Made by a program: the position numbers and the translations under genes
The notes under the pieces: generated by a model
What the model was told of the DNA's origin: nothing
The model's database searches: none
Seen by the model: only the letters and a program-made list of their open reading frames with translations
In this document: positions 1 to 5,722 of the stretch, piece by piece
Numbering within the stretch: position 1 is the stretch's first letter
How the letters are laid out: every line of letters begins with the position of its first letter
Assembly: GCA_045632125.1 (NCBI GenBank)
Contig: JAZQWC010000036.1
Span: 1-7,768, forward strand
Source: CALWPV01 sp045632125
GTDB taxonomy: Bacteria; Bacillota; Clostridia; Lachnospirales; Bianqueaceae
Direction: 5' to 3'
Length of the DNA: 7,768 bases

Positions 1-1
1 T

Positions 2-1282
2 GCAGCAGGACTTATGGTGTCGCTGTTGATTCAGTCATACGCCACAAAAAAGACCAATGAACTGAACAGGGATTATATGGCGGCTTCGGTGGAGATGAAC
101 ATTGTAGCGGAGCATTTTTATGATTACATCGAACGGTATTCGGCAGGAAAGGATATACGTCTGTACAATATGGCTGATTTTCTTGGTGATGCTTACATGG
201 AAAATGACCGCAAATACTGGGAAGGCAATTTGATCAATTCATATAAGAAATCGGCCTGGATGCTGCCGATTACCGTATTGAATACAATATTTAAGTTTGG
301 AATTTATGGAGTTTTGATCTACGCAGCCCTGCAGGGTGGTATCACAATCGGTTCTATCGCCAAGTATGTGACATGTTTGATGCTGCTTTCGGAAACATTG
401 ACACAGGCAGCCCGTACGCTACAGATGGCCTTTGATAATAATCACTATCTGAAACGCTACTTCTCCTATTTTGATATTCCAAATAATATGTACCAAGGTT
501 CTTTGACAGTGGAGAAGCGGGACGATAATGAATACTTTGTGGAATTTAAGAATGTCAGCTTCAAATACCCTAATACCGATGTGTATGCTCTTAAGAACAT
601 CAATTTGAAATTTAAAGTGGGAGAAAAGCTGGCCATTGTGGGTATGAACGGATCCGGTAAGACCACCTTCATCAAGCTGCTGTGCCGTTTGTATGACCCC
701 ACAGAGGGTGAGATTTTGCTCAATGGTGTAAATATTCAAAAGTATGATTACGACGAATACATGTCGGTATTCTCTGTGGTATTTCAGGATTTTACTTTGT
801 TTTCCTTCAAGTTGGGAGAAGTGGTAGCCTCCAGTAAGCAGTTTGATTCCGTGCGTGTGGCCGAATGTTTGAGAAAAGCCAATTTCGGCGACCGGTTGAA
901 AACACTGCCAGAGGGAGTGGATACCTATTTGTACAAAGCTTATGATCAATCCGGTATCGAGATTTCCGGTGGTGAAGCTCAAAAGATTGCCTTGGCCAGG
1001 GCTTTGTGTAAGGATTCGCCGTTCATCTTGTTGGATGAACCAACAGCAGCCTTGGATCCTGTCTCGGAATATGAGGTATATTCAAACTTCAATGCCATTG
1101 CAGGAGACAAGACCACTGTGTATATTTCTCACCGATTGGCATCCTGTCGGTTCTGTGATCAAATTCTGGTGTTTGACCAGGGCAGCATTGTGCAGAAAGG
1201 TAGCCATGAGCAGCTTTTGGCTGATAGGGCCGGAAAGTATCTTGAACTGTGGCAGGCTCAGGCACAGTATTATACGAAGTAA
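2..1282 (+). CDS. ABC exporter, membrane domain fused to ATPase (5' partial)
   Basis: This is the C-terminal part of an inner-membrane ATP-driven exporter subunit; the substrate cannot be told from the sequence. The frame is open to the window edge, so the Met at 14 is probably internal and the N-terminal membrane helices are missing. Numbered from that Met, residues 1-150 are the end of an ABC-exporter membrane domain, with hydrophobic segments near 82-106 and 110-128. The nucleotide-binding domain follows from about 175: Walker A GMNGSGKTT (210-218), Q-loop Gln258, signature ISGGE (317-321), Walker B FILLDE (337-342, catalytic Glu342) and H-loop His373. All ATPase motifs are intact. Proteins of this build work as homodimers or heterodimers and export lipids, peptides or drugs; a partner could lie upstream. 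The gene ends 14 bp before the repeat element at 1297, and no clear intrinsic terminator of its own is seen. Fold assignment is secure; function is open. Confidence 0.93.
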   Translation, partial: AAGLMVSLLIQSYATKKTNELNRDYMAASVEMNIVAEHFYDYIERYSAGKDIRLYNMADFLGDAYMENDRKYWEGNLINSYKKSAWMLPITVLNTIFKFGIYGVLIYAALQGGITIGSIAKYVTCLMLLSETLTQAARTLQMAFDNNHYLKRYFSYFDIPNNMYQGSLTVEKRDDNEYFVEFKNVSFKYPNTDVYALKNINLKFKVGEKLAIVGMNGSGKTTFIKLLCRLYDPTEGEILLNGVNIQKYDYDEYMSVFSVVFQDFTLFSFKLGEVVASSKQFDSVRVAECLRKANFGDRLKTLPEGVDTYLYKAYDQSGIEISGGEAQKIALARALCKDSPFILLDEPTAALDPVSEYEVYSNFNAIAGDKTTVYISHRLASCRFCDQILVFDQGSIVQKGSHEQLLADRAGKYLELWQAQAQYYTK

Positions 1283-1296
1283 GAGTTATTGTATCG

Positions 1297-1558
1297 TTAA
1301 CTAGTTAATAACTTCACCACCGATAAAAGCGTATAAAAGGTTTTTTAGGTAGTTGGTGGTGAAATTTTTGAAAATTCACCACCAGATAACCAGTTTAATA
1401 GGGTTTCAGGACATAACGGTGGTGAAGTTCACCACGAAAAGCATGAAAAAGGCACAAAAATGTCATATCGTGGGTGAAAAAAATATAACTTCACCACACG
1501 CACCCTTTAAAATGCGATAAAGCAGAATTTCGGTGGTGAACATTAGATAGCTAGTTAA
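1297..1558. repeat. Mirror-symmetric array of eight alternating 9-bp sites
   Basis: This noncoding element lies between two convergent genes. Eight copies of TTCACCACC or its complement GGTGGTGAA alternate strictly in orientation, starting at 1313, 1355, 1375, 1418, 1428, 1470, 1490 and 1532. Five match exactly in all nine bases (1313, 1355, 1375, 1418, 1532); 1428 ends ACG, 1490 ends ACA, and 1470 is GTGGGTGAA. Start-to-start distances are 42, 20, 43, 10, 42, 20 and 42 bp, symmetric about the central palindrome GGTGGTGAAGTTCACCACG (1418-1436). The outer ends carry TTAACTAG (1297-1304) and its inverse CTAGTTAA (1551-1558), so the whole block is an imperfect 262-bp inverted repeat centred near 1427. 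The intervening 33-34 bp pieces are AT-rich and only loosely similar, several starting GATA just after TTCACCACC. No ORF of note lies inside. Candidates are a protein-binding array, a MITE-like element or a multi-hairpin RNA. The pattern is certain; its role is unknown. Confidence 0.9.
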
Positions 1559-1590
1559 TCATAGCCGTGTCGTTAGACAAAAAATGGCAA

Positions 1591-1640
1591 ATAAAGAAAA
1601 ACACTGCGAAAACCAAACAAGGTGATTCGCAGTGTTTTTT
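1591..1640 (-). terminator. Intrinsic terminator after the glycerophosphodiesterase gene
   Basis: The arms AAAAACACTGCGAA (1597-1610) and TTCGCAGTGTTTTT (1626-1639) are perfect inverted repeats around a 15-nt loop. Read on the minus strand, the stem starts 15 nt after the stop of the phosphodiesterase gene and is followed by TTTTTCTTTATTT, a good U-rich tract. The plus-strand reading also ends in a T run, so it may serve both convergent genes. Confidence 0.88.
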
Positions 1641-1653
1641 AATAGATATTAAC

Positions 1654-2487
1654 TTATCGATTGTATCTTCCGGTCTTTTTCAAAAAGTCAACCAGCATCA
1701 TGGTCCAGTCGGTCTGGATCAGGTCGTAGTTCTTATCTGCCAACCAGCCCCAGCCTTTTTCCATGTCCTCGCAAAGGGCGGTGTCATCGCTGTGACCTGC
1801 AGCCAACTGATCGCGGAAGTTGTAAATGATGGAGTTGACCCAAACCAACTTGCCGTCAGCATGCATCTTATCGATGAAGGCATCGGAAGCCATCTCGCTG
1901 GATTCATCGGCGAACAGTACCTCAGCACCGATGTAGTTCATGTTGCGCTTGCACAGCTCATCGTGGAAAGGATGAGCATCGCGTACGATGGGCATGGAGG
2001 GCAGATCAGGTGCGATAGCCTCTACGCGGTCGATCCATTCTTTAGAAGGGTAATACTTAACAATGCACTGATCCTCCATGTTGTGGCGGCGGATCGCATC
2101 AGTAATCTCCTGGGGGTGATCCCAGAACTTGTCCACATTGATGTAGCAGCGACCTTTAAAAGTCTCCAACAGATCATCAAAGGTATAGATCGGAAACTGG
2201 GTACGGGTTCCGTCCTGATTGGCAAAACGCAGGTGACTGATTTCCTCGGCGGTCATGTTGTGCAGACGTTCATTATGATACAGATGAACGCGCTCCATGC
2301 CAGGATGGAAAATCAGCAGCTTACCGTCTTTGCTTCTGGAAATATCGGTTTCGATCATATCGGCACCCTGTTTCAGCGCTATCTCGTAAGCCGCCATGGT
2401 GTTGCAGGGAATGTTGCCGCCACATGCACCGCGGTGAGCCACCACCAAATGGTGATCCTTGGCCGATTCAAAAATATTAAAGCTCAT
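1654..2487 (-). CDS. Glycerophosphodiester phosphodiesterase family protein
   Basis: Enzymes of this family hydrolyse glycerophosphodiesters to glycerol-3-phosphate and an alcohol, recycling phospholipid or teichoic-acid breakdown products. The 277-residue protein is the usual size for a single-domain GDPD and has no signal peptide, so it should be cytoplasmic. Visible motifs are the catalytic HRG (His18, Arg19), the metal-binding E-x-D (Glu46, Asp48) in GADMIETDIS, the second catalytic His61 in LLIFHPGME, a strand with Asp119-Lys120 in the usual third metal-ligand region, and the C-terminal IQTDW (258-262). The common PENT motif after HRG reads PCNT here (27-30). The start at 2487 is preceded by AAAGGGG (2496-2502) at 8 nt. 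The gene lies 87 bp downstream of the ABC-F gene in the same direction and may be read through from it; no clear promoter of its own was found. A strong terminator follows. The family is firm, the exact substrate unknown. Confidence 0.92.
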   Translation of the reverse strand: MSFNIFESAKDHHLVVAHRGACGGNIPCNTMAAYEIALKQGADMIETDISRSKDGKLLIFHPGMERVHLYHNERLHNMTAEEISHLRFANQDGTRTQFPIYTFDDLLETFKGRCYINVDKFWDHPQEITDAIRRHNMEDQCIVKYYPSKEWIDRVEAIAPDLPSMPIVRDAHPFHDELCKRNMNYIGAEVLFADESSEMASDAFIDKMHADGKLVWVNSIIYNFRDQLAAGHSDDTALCEDMEKGWGWLADKNYDLIQTDWTMMLVDFLKKTGRYNR

Positions 2488-2521
2488 GGTAAATACCCCT
2501 TTCAGGAAGATTTGATATTTT

Positions 2522-2555
2522 TTGCACTATGTGCAATTACGCGCTAGGCGCGTAA
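2522..2555. repeat. Two adjacent small palindromes with 3-nt centres
   Basis: TTGCAC-TAT-GTGCAA (2522-2536) abuts TTACGCGC-TAG-GCGCGTAA (2537-2555). Both are perfect inverted repeats with a 3-nt centre, filling much of the gap between the end of the ABC-F gene and the start of the phosphodiesterase gene. No U tract follows on the minus strand (it continues AAAAAATATC), so neither is a standard terminator. They could be REP-like elements, mRNA-stabilising hairpins or operator sites. A third palindrome of the same build lies at 7041-7059. Confidence 0.75.
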
Positions 2556-2574
2556 CATGACATAGGTTGTGCTC

Positions 2575-4176
2575 TTAGGAATTCTTCTGCTTCTCCAAGT
2601 AGTCTTCGAAGGTTCCCATGTAATCGATGCAGCCGTTGCCACCGGGCATCGGCAGTTCGATGATACGATTGGCAACGGTATCGATGAGCTGATGGTCGTG
2701 GGTAGCGAAAATGGCAGTGCCCTTGTAGTCCTCCATACCGTTGGTCAGAGCAGTGATGCTCTCCAGATCCAGATGGTCGGTGGGCTGGTCAAGAACGATG
2801 ACGTTGGAGTTTTTCATCATCATGCGGCTCAGCATGCAGCGAACTTTCTCACCACCGGACAGAACCTTGGCAGGCTTCAAAACTTCATCGCCGGAGAAAA
2901 GCATACGGCCCAGGAAACCACGCAGATAGGTTTCGGTGGGTTCGGGGGAGTACTGGCGCAGCCATTCGATCAGGTTCAGTTCGCAGCCTTCAAAGAAAGC
3001 AGTGTTATCTTTGGGGAAGTAACTCTGGGTAGTGGAGATGCCCCATTTGAAGGTACCCTCATCGGGTTCCATTTCACCGGCCAGAATCTGCAGCAGAGCA
3101 GTCTGAGCCACTTCGTTTTCACCAACCAAGGCAACCTTGTCGTTGCGGTTCAGCATGAAGGAAACATTATCCAATACCTTTACACCATCGATGGTCTTGC
3201 TCAGGCCTTCTACGGTTAGAATGTCCTTGCCGGCCTCGCGTTCCTGATCAAAATGAACAAAGGGATAACGGCGGCTGGAAGCGGGCATTTCGGTGAGCTG
3301 GATGGAGTCCAAGATCTTCTTACGACTGGTAGCCTGTTTGGATTTGGAGCGGTTAGCAGCGAATCGCTGGATGAAGGCCTGCAGTTCGCGGATCTTATCT
3401 TCACGTTTTTTGTTCTGGTTGCGAATCAACTGCTGCATCAGCTGGGAAGATTCGTACCAGAAGTCATAGTTACCGGCGTACATCTTAACCTGACCATAGT
3501 CTACGTCAACGATGTGGGTGCAGACAGCGTTCAGGAAGTGTCGGTCATGGCTGACAACCAGTACAGTGCCTTCGTAGTCCATCAGGAACTCTTCCAACCA
3601 GGTAATACAGGGCAGGTCCAGACCGTTGGTAGGCTCGTCCAACAGCAGTACATCGGGATTACCGAACAGGGCTTTGGCTAGCAGGATCTTTACCTTTTCG
3701 CGGCCATCCATGTAGGACATCATGCCATAAAGGTCGCAGTTCACAAGGCCAAGGCCGTTGAGCAAAACGCTAACTTCGCTTTCGGCTTCCCAACCACCCA
3801 TCTCGGCAAATTCTTCTTCCAGGTGAGCAGCGCGCTCGCCGTCTTCCACGGAAAAGTCAGCCTTTGCATACAAGGCATCTTTTTCTTTCATAATTTCGTA
3901 CAGGCGGGGATTGCCCATCAGTACAGTATCGAGTACGGTGTACTCATCATATTTAAAGTGGTCCTGCTCCAGTACGCTCATGCGGCAGCCGGTTTTTAAG
4001 CTGATCTCACCGGTGGTGGGTTCCAGCTGACCGGACAAAACACGCAGCAGGGTAGATTTACCTGCGCCGTTGGCGCCGATGATACCGTAGCAGTTACCTT
4101 CGGTAAATTTTAAGTCAACATCTTTGTAAAGTGTAGTTCCAGAAAATTGCAAGCTAATATTGGTTGCAAAAAGCAT
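2575..4176 (-). CDS. ABC-F family ATPase (YkpA/YbiT-like) with one degenerate ATP site
   Basis: ABC-F proteins are soluble twin-ATPase proteins, many of which bind the ribosomal E site and modulate translation or antibiotic sensitivity. At 533 residues with no membrane segment, this matches the YkpA/YbiT size class. NBD1 has Walker A GANGAGKST (34-42), Walker B LLLDE (177-181) and H-loop His210, but its signature reads MDGRE (156-160) rather than LSGGE, and the usual PTNHLD reads PTNGLD. A charged linker (about 245-300, rich in Lys/Arg/Gln) is the P-site-reaching region of the family. NBD2 has an intact signature LSGGE (439-443) and His493, but its Walker A is GENEVAQTA (352-360, Gln358 for Lys) and Walker B reads VLDQP (Gln464 for the catalytic Glu). 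I rechecked these codons on the nucleotide strand. AAAGGAG (4185-4191) lies 8 nt before the ATG. The gene is divergent from the carboxypeptidase gene. The family is sure; the ribosome role is inferred. Confidence 0.93.
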   Translation of the reverse strand: MLFATNISLQFSGTTLYKDVDLKFTEGNCYGIIGANGAGKSTLLRVLSGQLEPTTGEISLKTGCRMSVLEQDHFKYDEYTVLDTVLMGNPRLYEIMKEKDALYAKADFSVEDGERAAHLEEEFAEMGGWEAESEVSVLLNGLGLVNCDLYGMMSYMDGREKVKILLAKALFGNPDVLLLDEPTNGLDLPCITWLEEFLMDYEGTVLVVSHDRHFLNAVCTHIVDVDYGQVKMYAGNYDFWYESSQLMQQLIRNQNKKREDKIRELQAFIQRFAANRSKSKQATSRKKILDSIQLTEMPASSRRYPFVHFDQEREAGKDILTVEGLSKTIDGVKVLDNVSFMLNRNDKVALVGENEVAQTALLQILAGEMEPDEGTFKWGISTTQSYFPKDNTAFFEGCELNLIEWLRQYSPEPTETYLRGFLGRMLFSGDEVLKPAKVLSGGEKVRCMLSRMMMKNSNVIVLDQPTDHLDLESITALTNGMEDYKGTAIFATHDHQLIDTVANRIIELPMPGGNGCIDYMGTFEDYLEKQKNS

Positions 4177-4214
4177 TGATCATTCTCCTTTGTTTATCAT
4201 ATAATCAGCTTTCA

Positions 4215-4243
4215 ATTATACAAGGAAAACGCAGATAAAGCAA
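4215..4243 (-). promoter_or_regulatory. Sigma-70-type promoter for the ABC-F gene
   Basis: On the minus strand the -10 box is a perfect TATAAT (complement at 4215-4220). A 17-nt spacer separates it from TTGCTT (complement at 4238-4243), a weaker match to TTGACA. The predicted start would give a leader of roughly 30 nt containing the AAAGGAG ribosome site. It lies in the 164-bp gap between two divergent genes. Confidence 0.7.
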
Positions 4244-4340
4244 GGGAAGGAGGCAAAGTATTTTTAACAAAAAGTATAGGAATCAATGATGAAATATGAT
4301 AGAATAAGACAGATTCTGTTGAAATAAGGAGAGAATAAAA

Positions 4341-5258
4341 ATGATTACCCCAAAATCTTTATATAAAGGCGCTCGCATCGCTATTGTGGCTCCCGCTAGC
4401 TGTATGAAAGTTGTAGGAGAAGAGCGAGAAGAAAAATTGAAGCAATTGGTACAGGTTTTGGCAGATATCGGACTGGAAGCTGTGCTGTATCCCACTTGCC
4501 GTAGTGGCTATGGCTACTTGGGCGGTACCGATGAAGAAAGAGCGAAAGATATTATGGATGCCTTTACTGATCCCACCATCGACGGCATTTTCTGCTTAAG
4601 AGGCGGTTACGGTGTGCAGCGCATGCTGGATCTGCTGGATTTTGACAAGATAAAAGAAAATCCCAAGTGGTTCGCCGGTTACAGCGATATTACGGCTCTG
4701 CATATGGCATTGAATCAGAAATGTGATTTAATCACCTACCATTCACCCATGCCGTCTACTGAGATGATTGCGGAGAATTACGATGTCTACACCAAGGAGT
4801 GGTTGGAAAAGGCTATGTTCGGTGGTCTTTGTGGAGAACTTCCGTCCTATACCGAATGTGAGACTATGAACAGTGGCAAAGCGGAAGGCATTTTGTGCGG
4901 CGGTAATCTGTCGCTGATTGCAGCTTCCATGGGAACTCCTTTTGAACTGGATACCAAAGATAAGATCTTGTTCTTGGAGGATGTGGGTGAACTGCCATAT
5001 CGTATTGATGGCATGATCAATCATCTGCGCCTGGCCGGTAAGTTCGAGGACTGTAAAGGCATCGTAATGGGTTACTATACCAACTGCGAACCGGAGGAGA
5101 CCACCATGACTTTAAAGCAGATTTTTAAAGATCTGCTGCCGAAAAACAAGCCGGTACTTTTAGATTACAGCTGTGGTCATAGCATGCCCACTATGACGCT
5201 GCCGCTGGGTAGAATGGCAAAGCTGGATGCAGATGCCAAAACACTGACAATTTTATAA
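4341..5258 (+). CDS. LD-carboxypeptidase (muramoyltetrapeptide carboxypeptidase, S66)
   Basis: This is a serine peptidase of family S66, which removes the terminal D-alanine from murein tetrapeptides (an L,D bond) during peptidoglycan recycling. The 305 residues are full family length. The nucleophile is Ser115 in FAGYSDITAL, the catalytic Glu213 is in LFLEDVGE, and His280 is in DYSCGHSMP, giving the family's Ser-Glu-His triad. Other family blocks are IAIVAPAS near the N-terminus, CLRGGYGVQRMLDLLD (85-100) and GGNLSLIAASMGTP (187-200). No signal peptide is seen, in keeping with a cytoplasmic recycling enzyme. AAGGAG (4326-4331) sits 9 nt before the start. An upstream -10-like TATGAT/TAGAAT (4295-4305) is present but lacks a good -35, so the promoter is uncertain. 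It is a single-gene unit: divergent from the ABC-F gene upstream and closed by the terminator at 5271-5315. The catalytic assignment is strong. Confidence 0.94.
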   Translation: MITPKSLYKGARIAIVAPASCMKVVGEEREEKLKQLVQVLADIGLEAVLYPTCRSGYGYLGGTDEERAKDIMDAFTDPTIDGIFCLRGGYGVQRMLDLLDFDKIKENPKWFAGYSDITALHMALNQKCDLITYHSPMPSTEMIAENYDVYTKEWLEKAMFGGLCGELPSYTECETMNSGKAEGILCGGNLSLIAASMGTPFELDTKDKILFLEDVGELPYRIDGMINHLRLAGKFEDCKGIVMGYYTNCEPEETTMTLKQIFKDLLPKNKPVLLDYSCGHSMPTMTLPLGRMAKLDADAKTLTIL

Positions 5259-5270
5259 AAAAAAGAAGGA

Positions 5271-5315
5271 AGTCTGTCGGAGGAAATCATGGAAGCTGAC
5301 AGACTCTTTTTTTTT
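5271..5315 (+). terminator. Intrinsic terminator after the LD-carboxypeptidase gene
   Basis: AGTCTGTC (5271-5278) pairs perfectly with GACAGACT (5298-5305) across a 19-nt loop. After one C there is a run of nine T (5307-5315). It begins 12 nt after the stop codon and separates the carboxypeptidase transcript from the hfq promoter at 5325. Confidence 0.9.
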
Positions 5316-5324
5316 AACAAATAC

Positions 5325-5353
5325 TTGCACTTATAGGCAAAATACTGTAAAAT
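5325..5353 (+). promoter_or_regulatory. Sigma-70-type promoter for the hfq operon
   Basis: TTGCAC (5325-5330) and TAAAAT (5348-5353) are separated by exactly 17 nt, a good vegetative promoter. It lies just after the preceding terminator. Transcription should start near 5360, leaving about 120 nt of leader before hfq. Confidence 0.75.
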
Positions 5354-5370
5354 ATCCTATATATGTTTAA

Positions 5371-5429
5371 ATGGGAGTGATAGGAGCTTCCAGCTTACAA
5401 AAGACAAAGCAAGCTGAAATGTATCCCAT
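5371..5429 (+). promoter_or_regulatory. Structured 5' leader of hfq
   Basis: ATGGGA (5371-5376) can pair with TCCCAT (5424-5429). Inside it, CAGCTT (5391-5396) can pair with AAGCTG (5411-5416) around the 14-nt loop 5397-5410, giving a two-part stem. There is no T run after it, so it is not a terminator; the ribosome site AAAGGAG at 5465-5471 lies outside the stem. Such a leader could be a site for autoregulation or RNA stability. The pairings are seen; function is inferred, and I do not recognise a known riboswitch class. Confidence 0.45.
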
Positions 5430-5479
5430 AGAAATAATAGAAACAGCCCTTAGAGGCGCAAATTAAAGGAGAAGGAACA

Positions 5480-5719
5480 ATGAACAAACCCGTAAATTTG
5501 CAGGATGTATTTTTGAATACTCTGCGTAAAGAGAAAACCGATGTAACCGTATTTTTGATGAATGGCTTCCAGATCAAAGGTGTGATTCGTGGCTACGATA
5601 GCTTCGTGATCCTGATCGAATCCGATGGACGTCAGCAGGTAATTTATAAACATGCTGTATCCACCATCAGCCCCTCTCGTCCGGTTACTTTGAATCTTTT
5701 GAAAGAAGAGCAGGCTTAA
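5480..5719 (+). CDS. hfq: RNA chaperone Hfq
   Basis: Hfq forms a hexameric Sm-like ring that binds small RNAs and mRNAs and promotes their pairing. The 79-residue protein has the complete Sm core. NLQDVFLN at 6-13 carries Gln8, which lines the proximal U-binding pore in characterised Hfq. The Sm1 strand region is VTVFLMNGFQIKGVIRGYD (22-40). The Sm2 motif YKHAVST (56-62) contains Lys57 and His58. The rim patch is RKEK (16-19), basic at the positions of the E. coli RRER patch. The C-terminal tail is only about 10 residues, as in Firmicutes rather than enterobacteria. AAAGGAG (5465-5471) lies 8 nt before the ATG. The gene is first in a transcript with the YnbB-like gene 3 nt downstream; miaA, a common hfq neighbour, is not next to it here. 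Confidence 0.97.
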   Translation: MNKPVNLQDVFLNTLRKEKTDVTVFLMNGFQIKGVIRGYDSFVILIESDGRQQVIYKHAVSTISPSRPVTLNLLKEEQA

Positions 5720-5722
5720 TCA

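Noticed and set aside
1355..1383. Terminator for the ABC exporter gene formed by the first GGTGGTGAA/TTCACCACC hairpin
   Set aside because: The stem is strong but is followed by AGATAACC rather than a T run, and it lies 70 bp after the stop codon. It is better described as part of the array.
1313..1540. CRISPR array (29-bp palindromic units with 33-34 bp spacers)
   Set aside because: The would-be repeats are 29, 19 and 29 bp long, share only the 9-bp arms, and the spacing is mirror-symmetric rather than unidirectional. No cas gene is in the window.
1567..2547. Long plus-strand ORF of 326 codons
   Set aside because: It is antisense to the phosphodiesterase gene, which has clear family motifs and a good ribosome site on the minus strand; it also spans the terminator and the palindromes.
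2569..3219. Plus-strand ORF of 216 codons, and a further one at 3253-3681
   Set aside because: Both are shadows of the ABC-F gene on the opposite strand, with no recognisable protein family.
4295..4305. Promoter for the LD-carboxypeptidase gene (TATGAT/TAGAAT)
   Set aside because: The -10-like boxes are plausible, but no -35 with acceptable match lies 16-18 nt upstream, so it is not listed as a feature.
5290..5337. Tiny ORF of 15 codons starting inside the terminator loop with GGAGG upstream
   Set aside because: It is encoded by the terminator stem and T run itself (giving repeated Phe codons) and lies beyond the end of most transcripts; probably chance.
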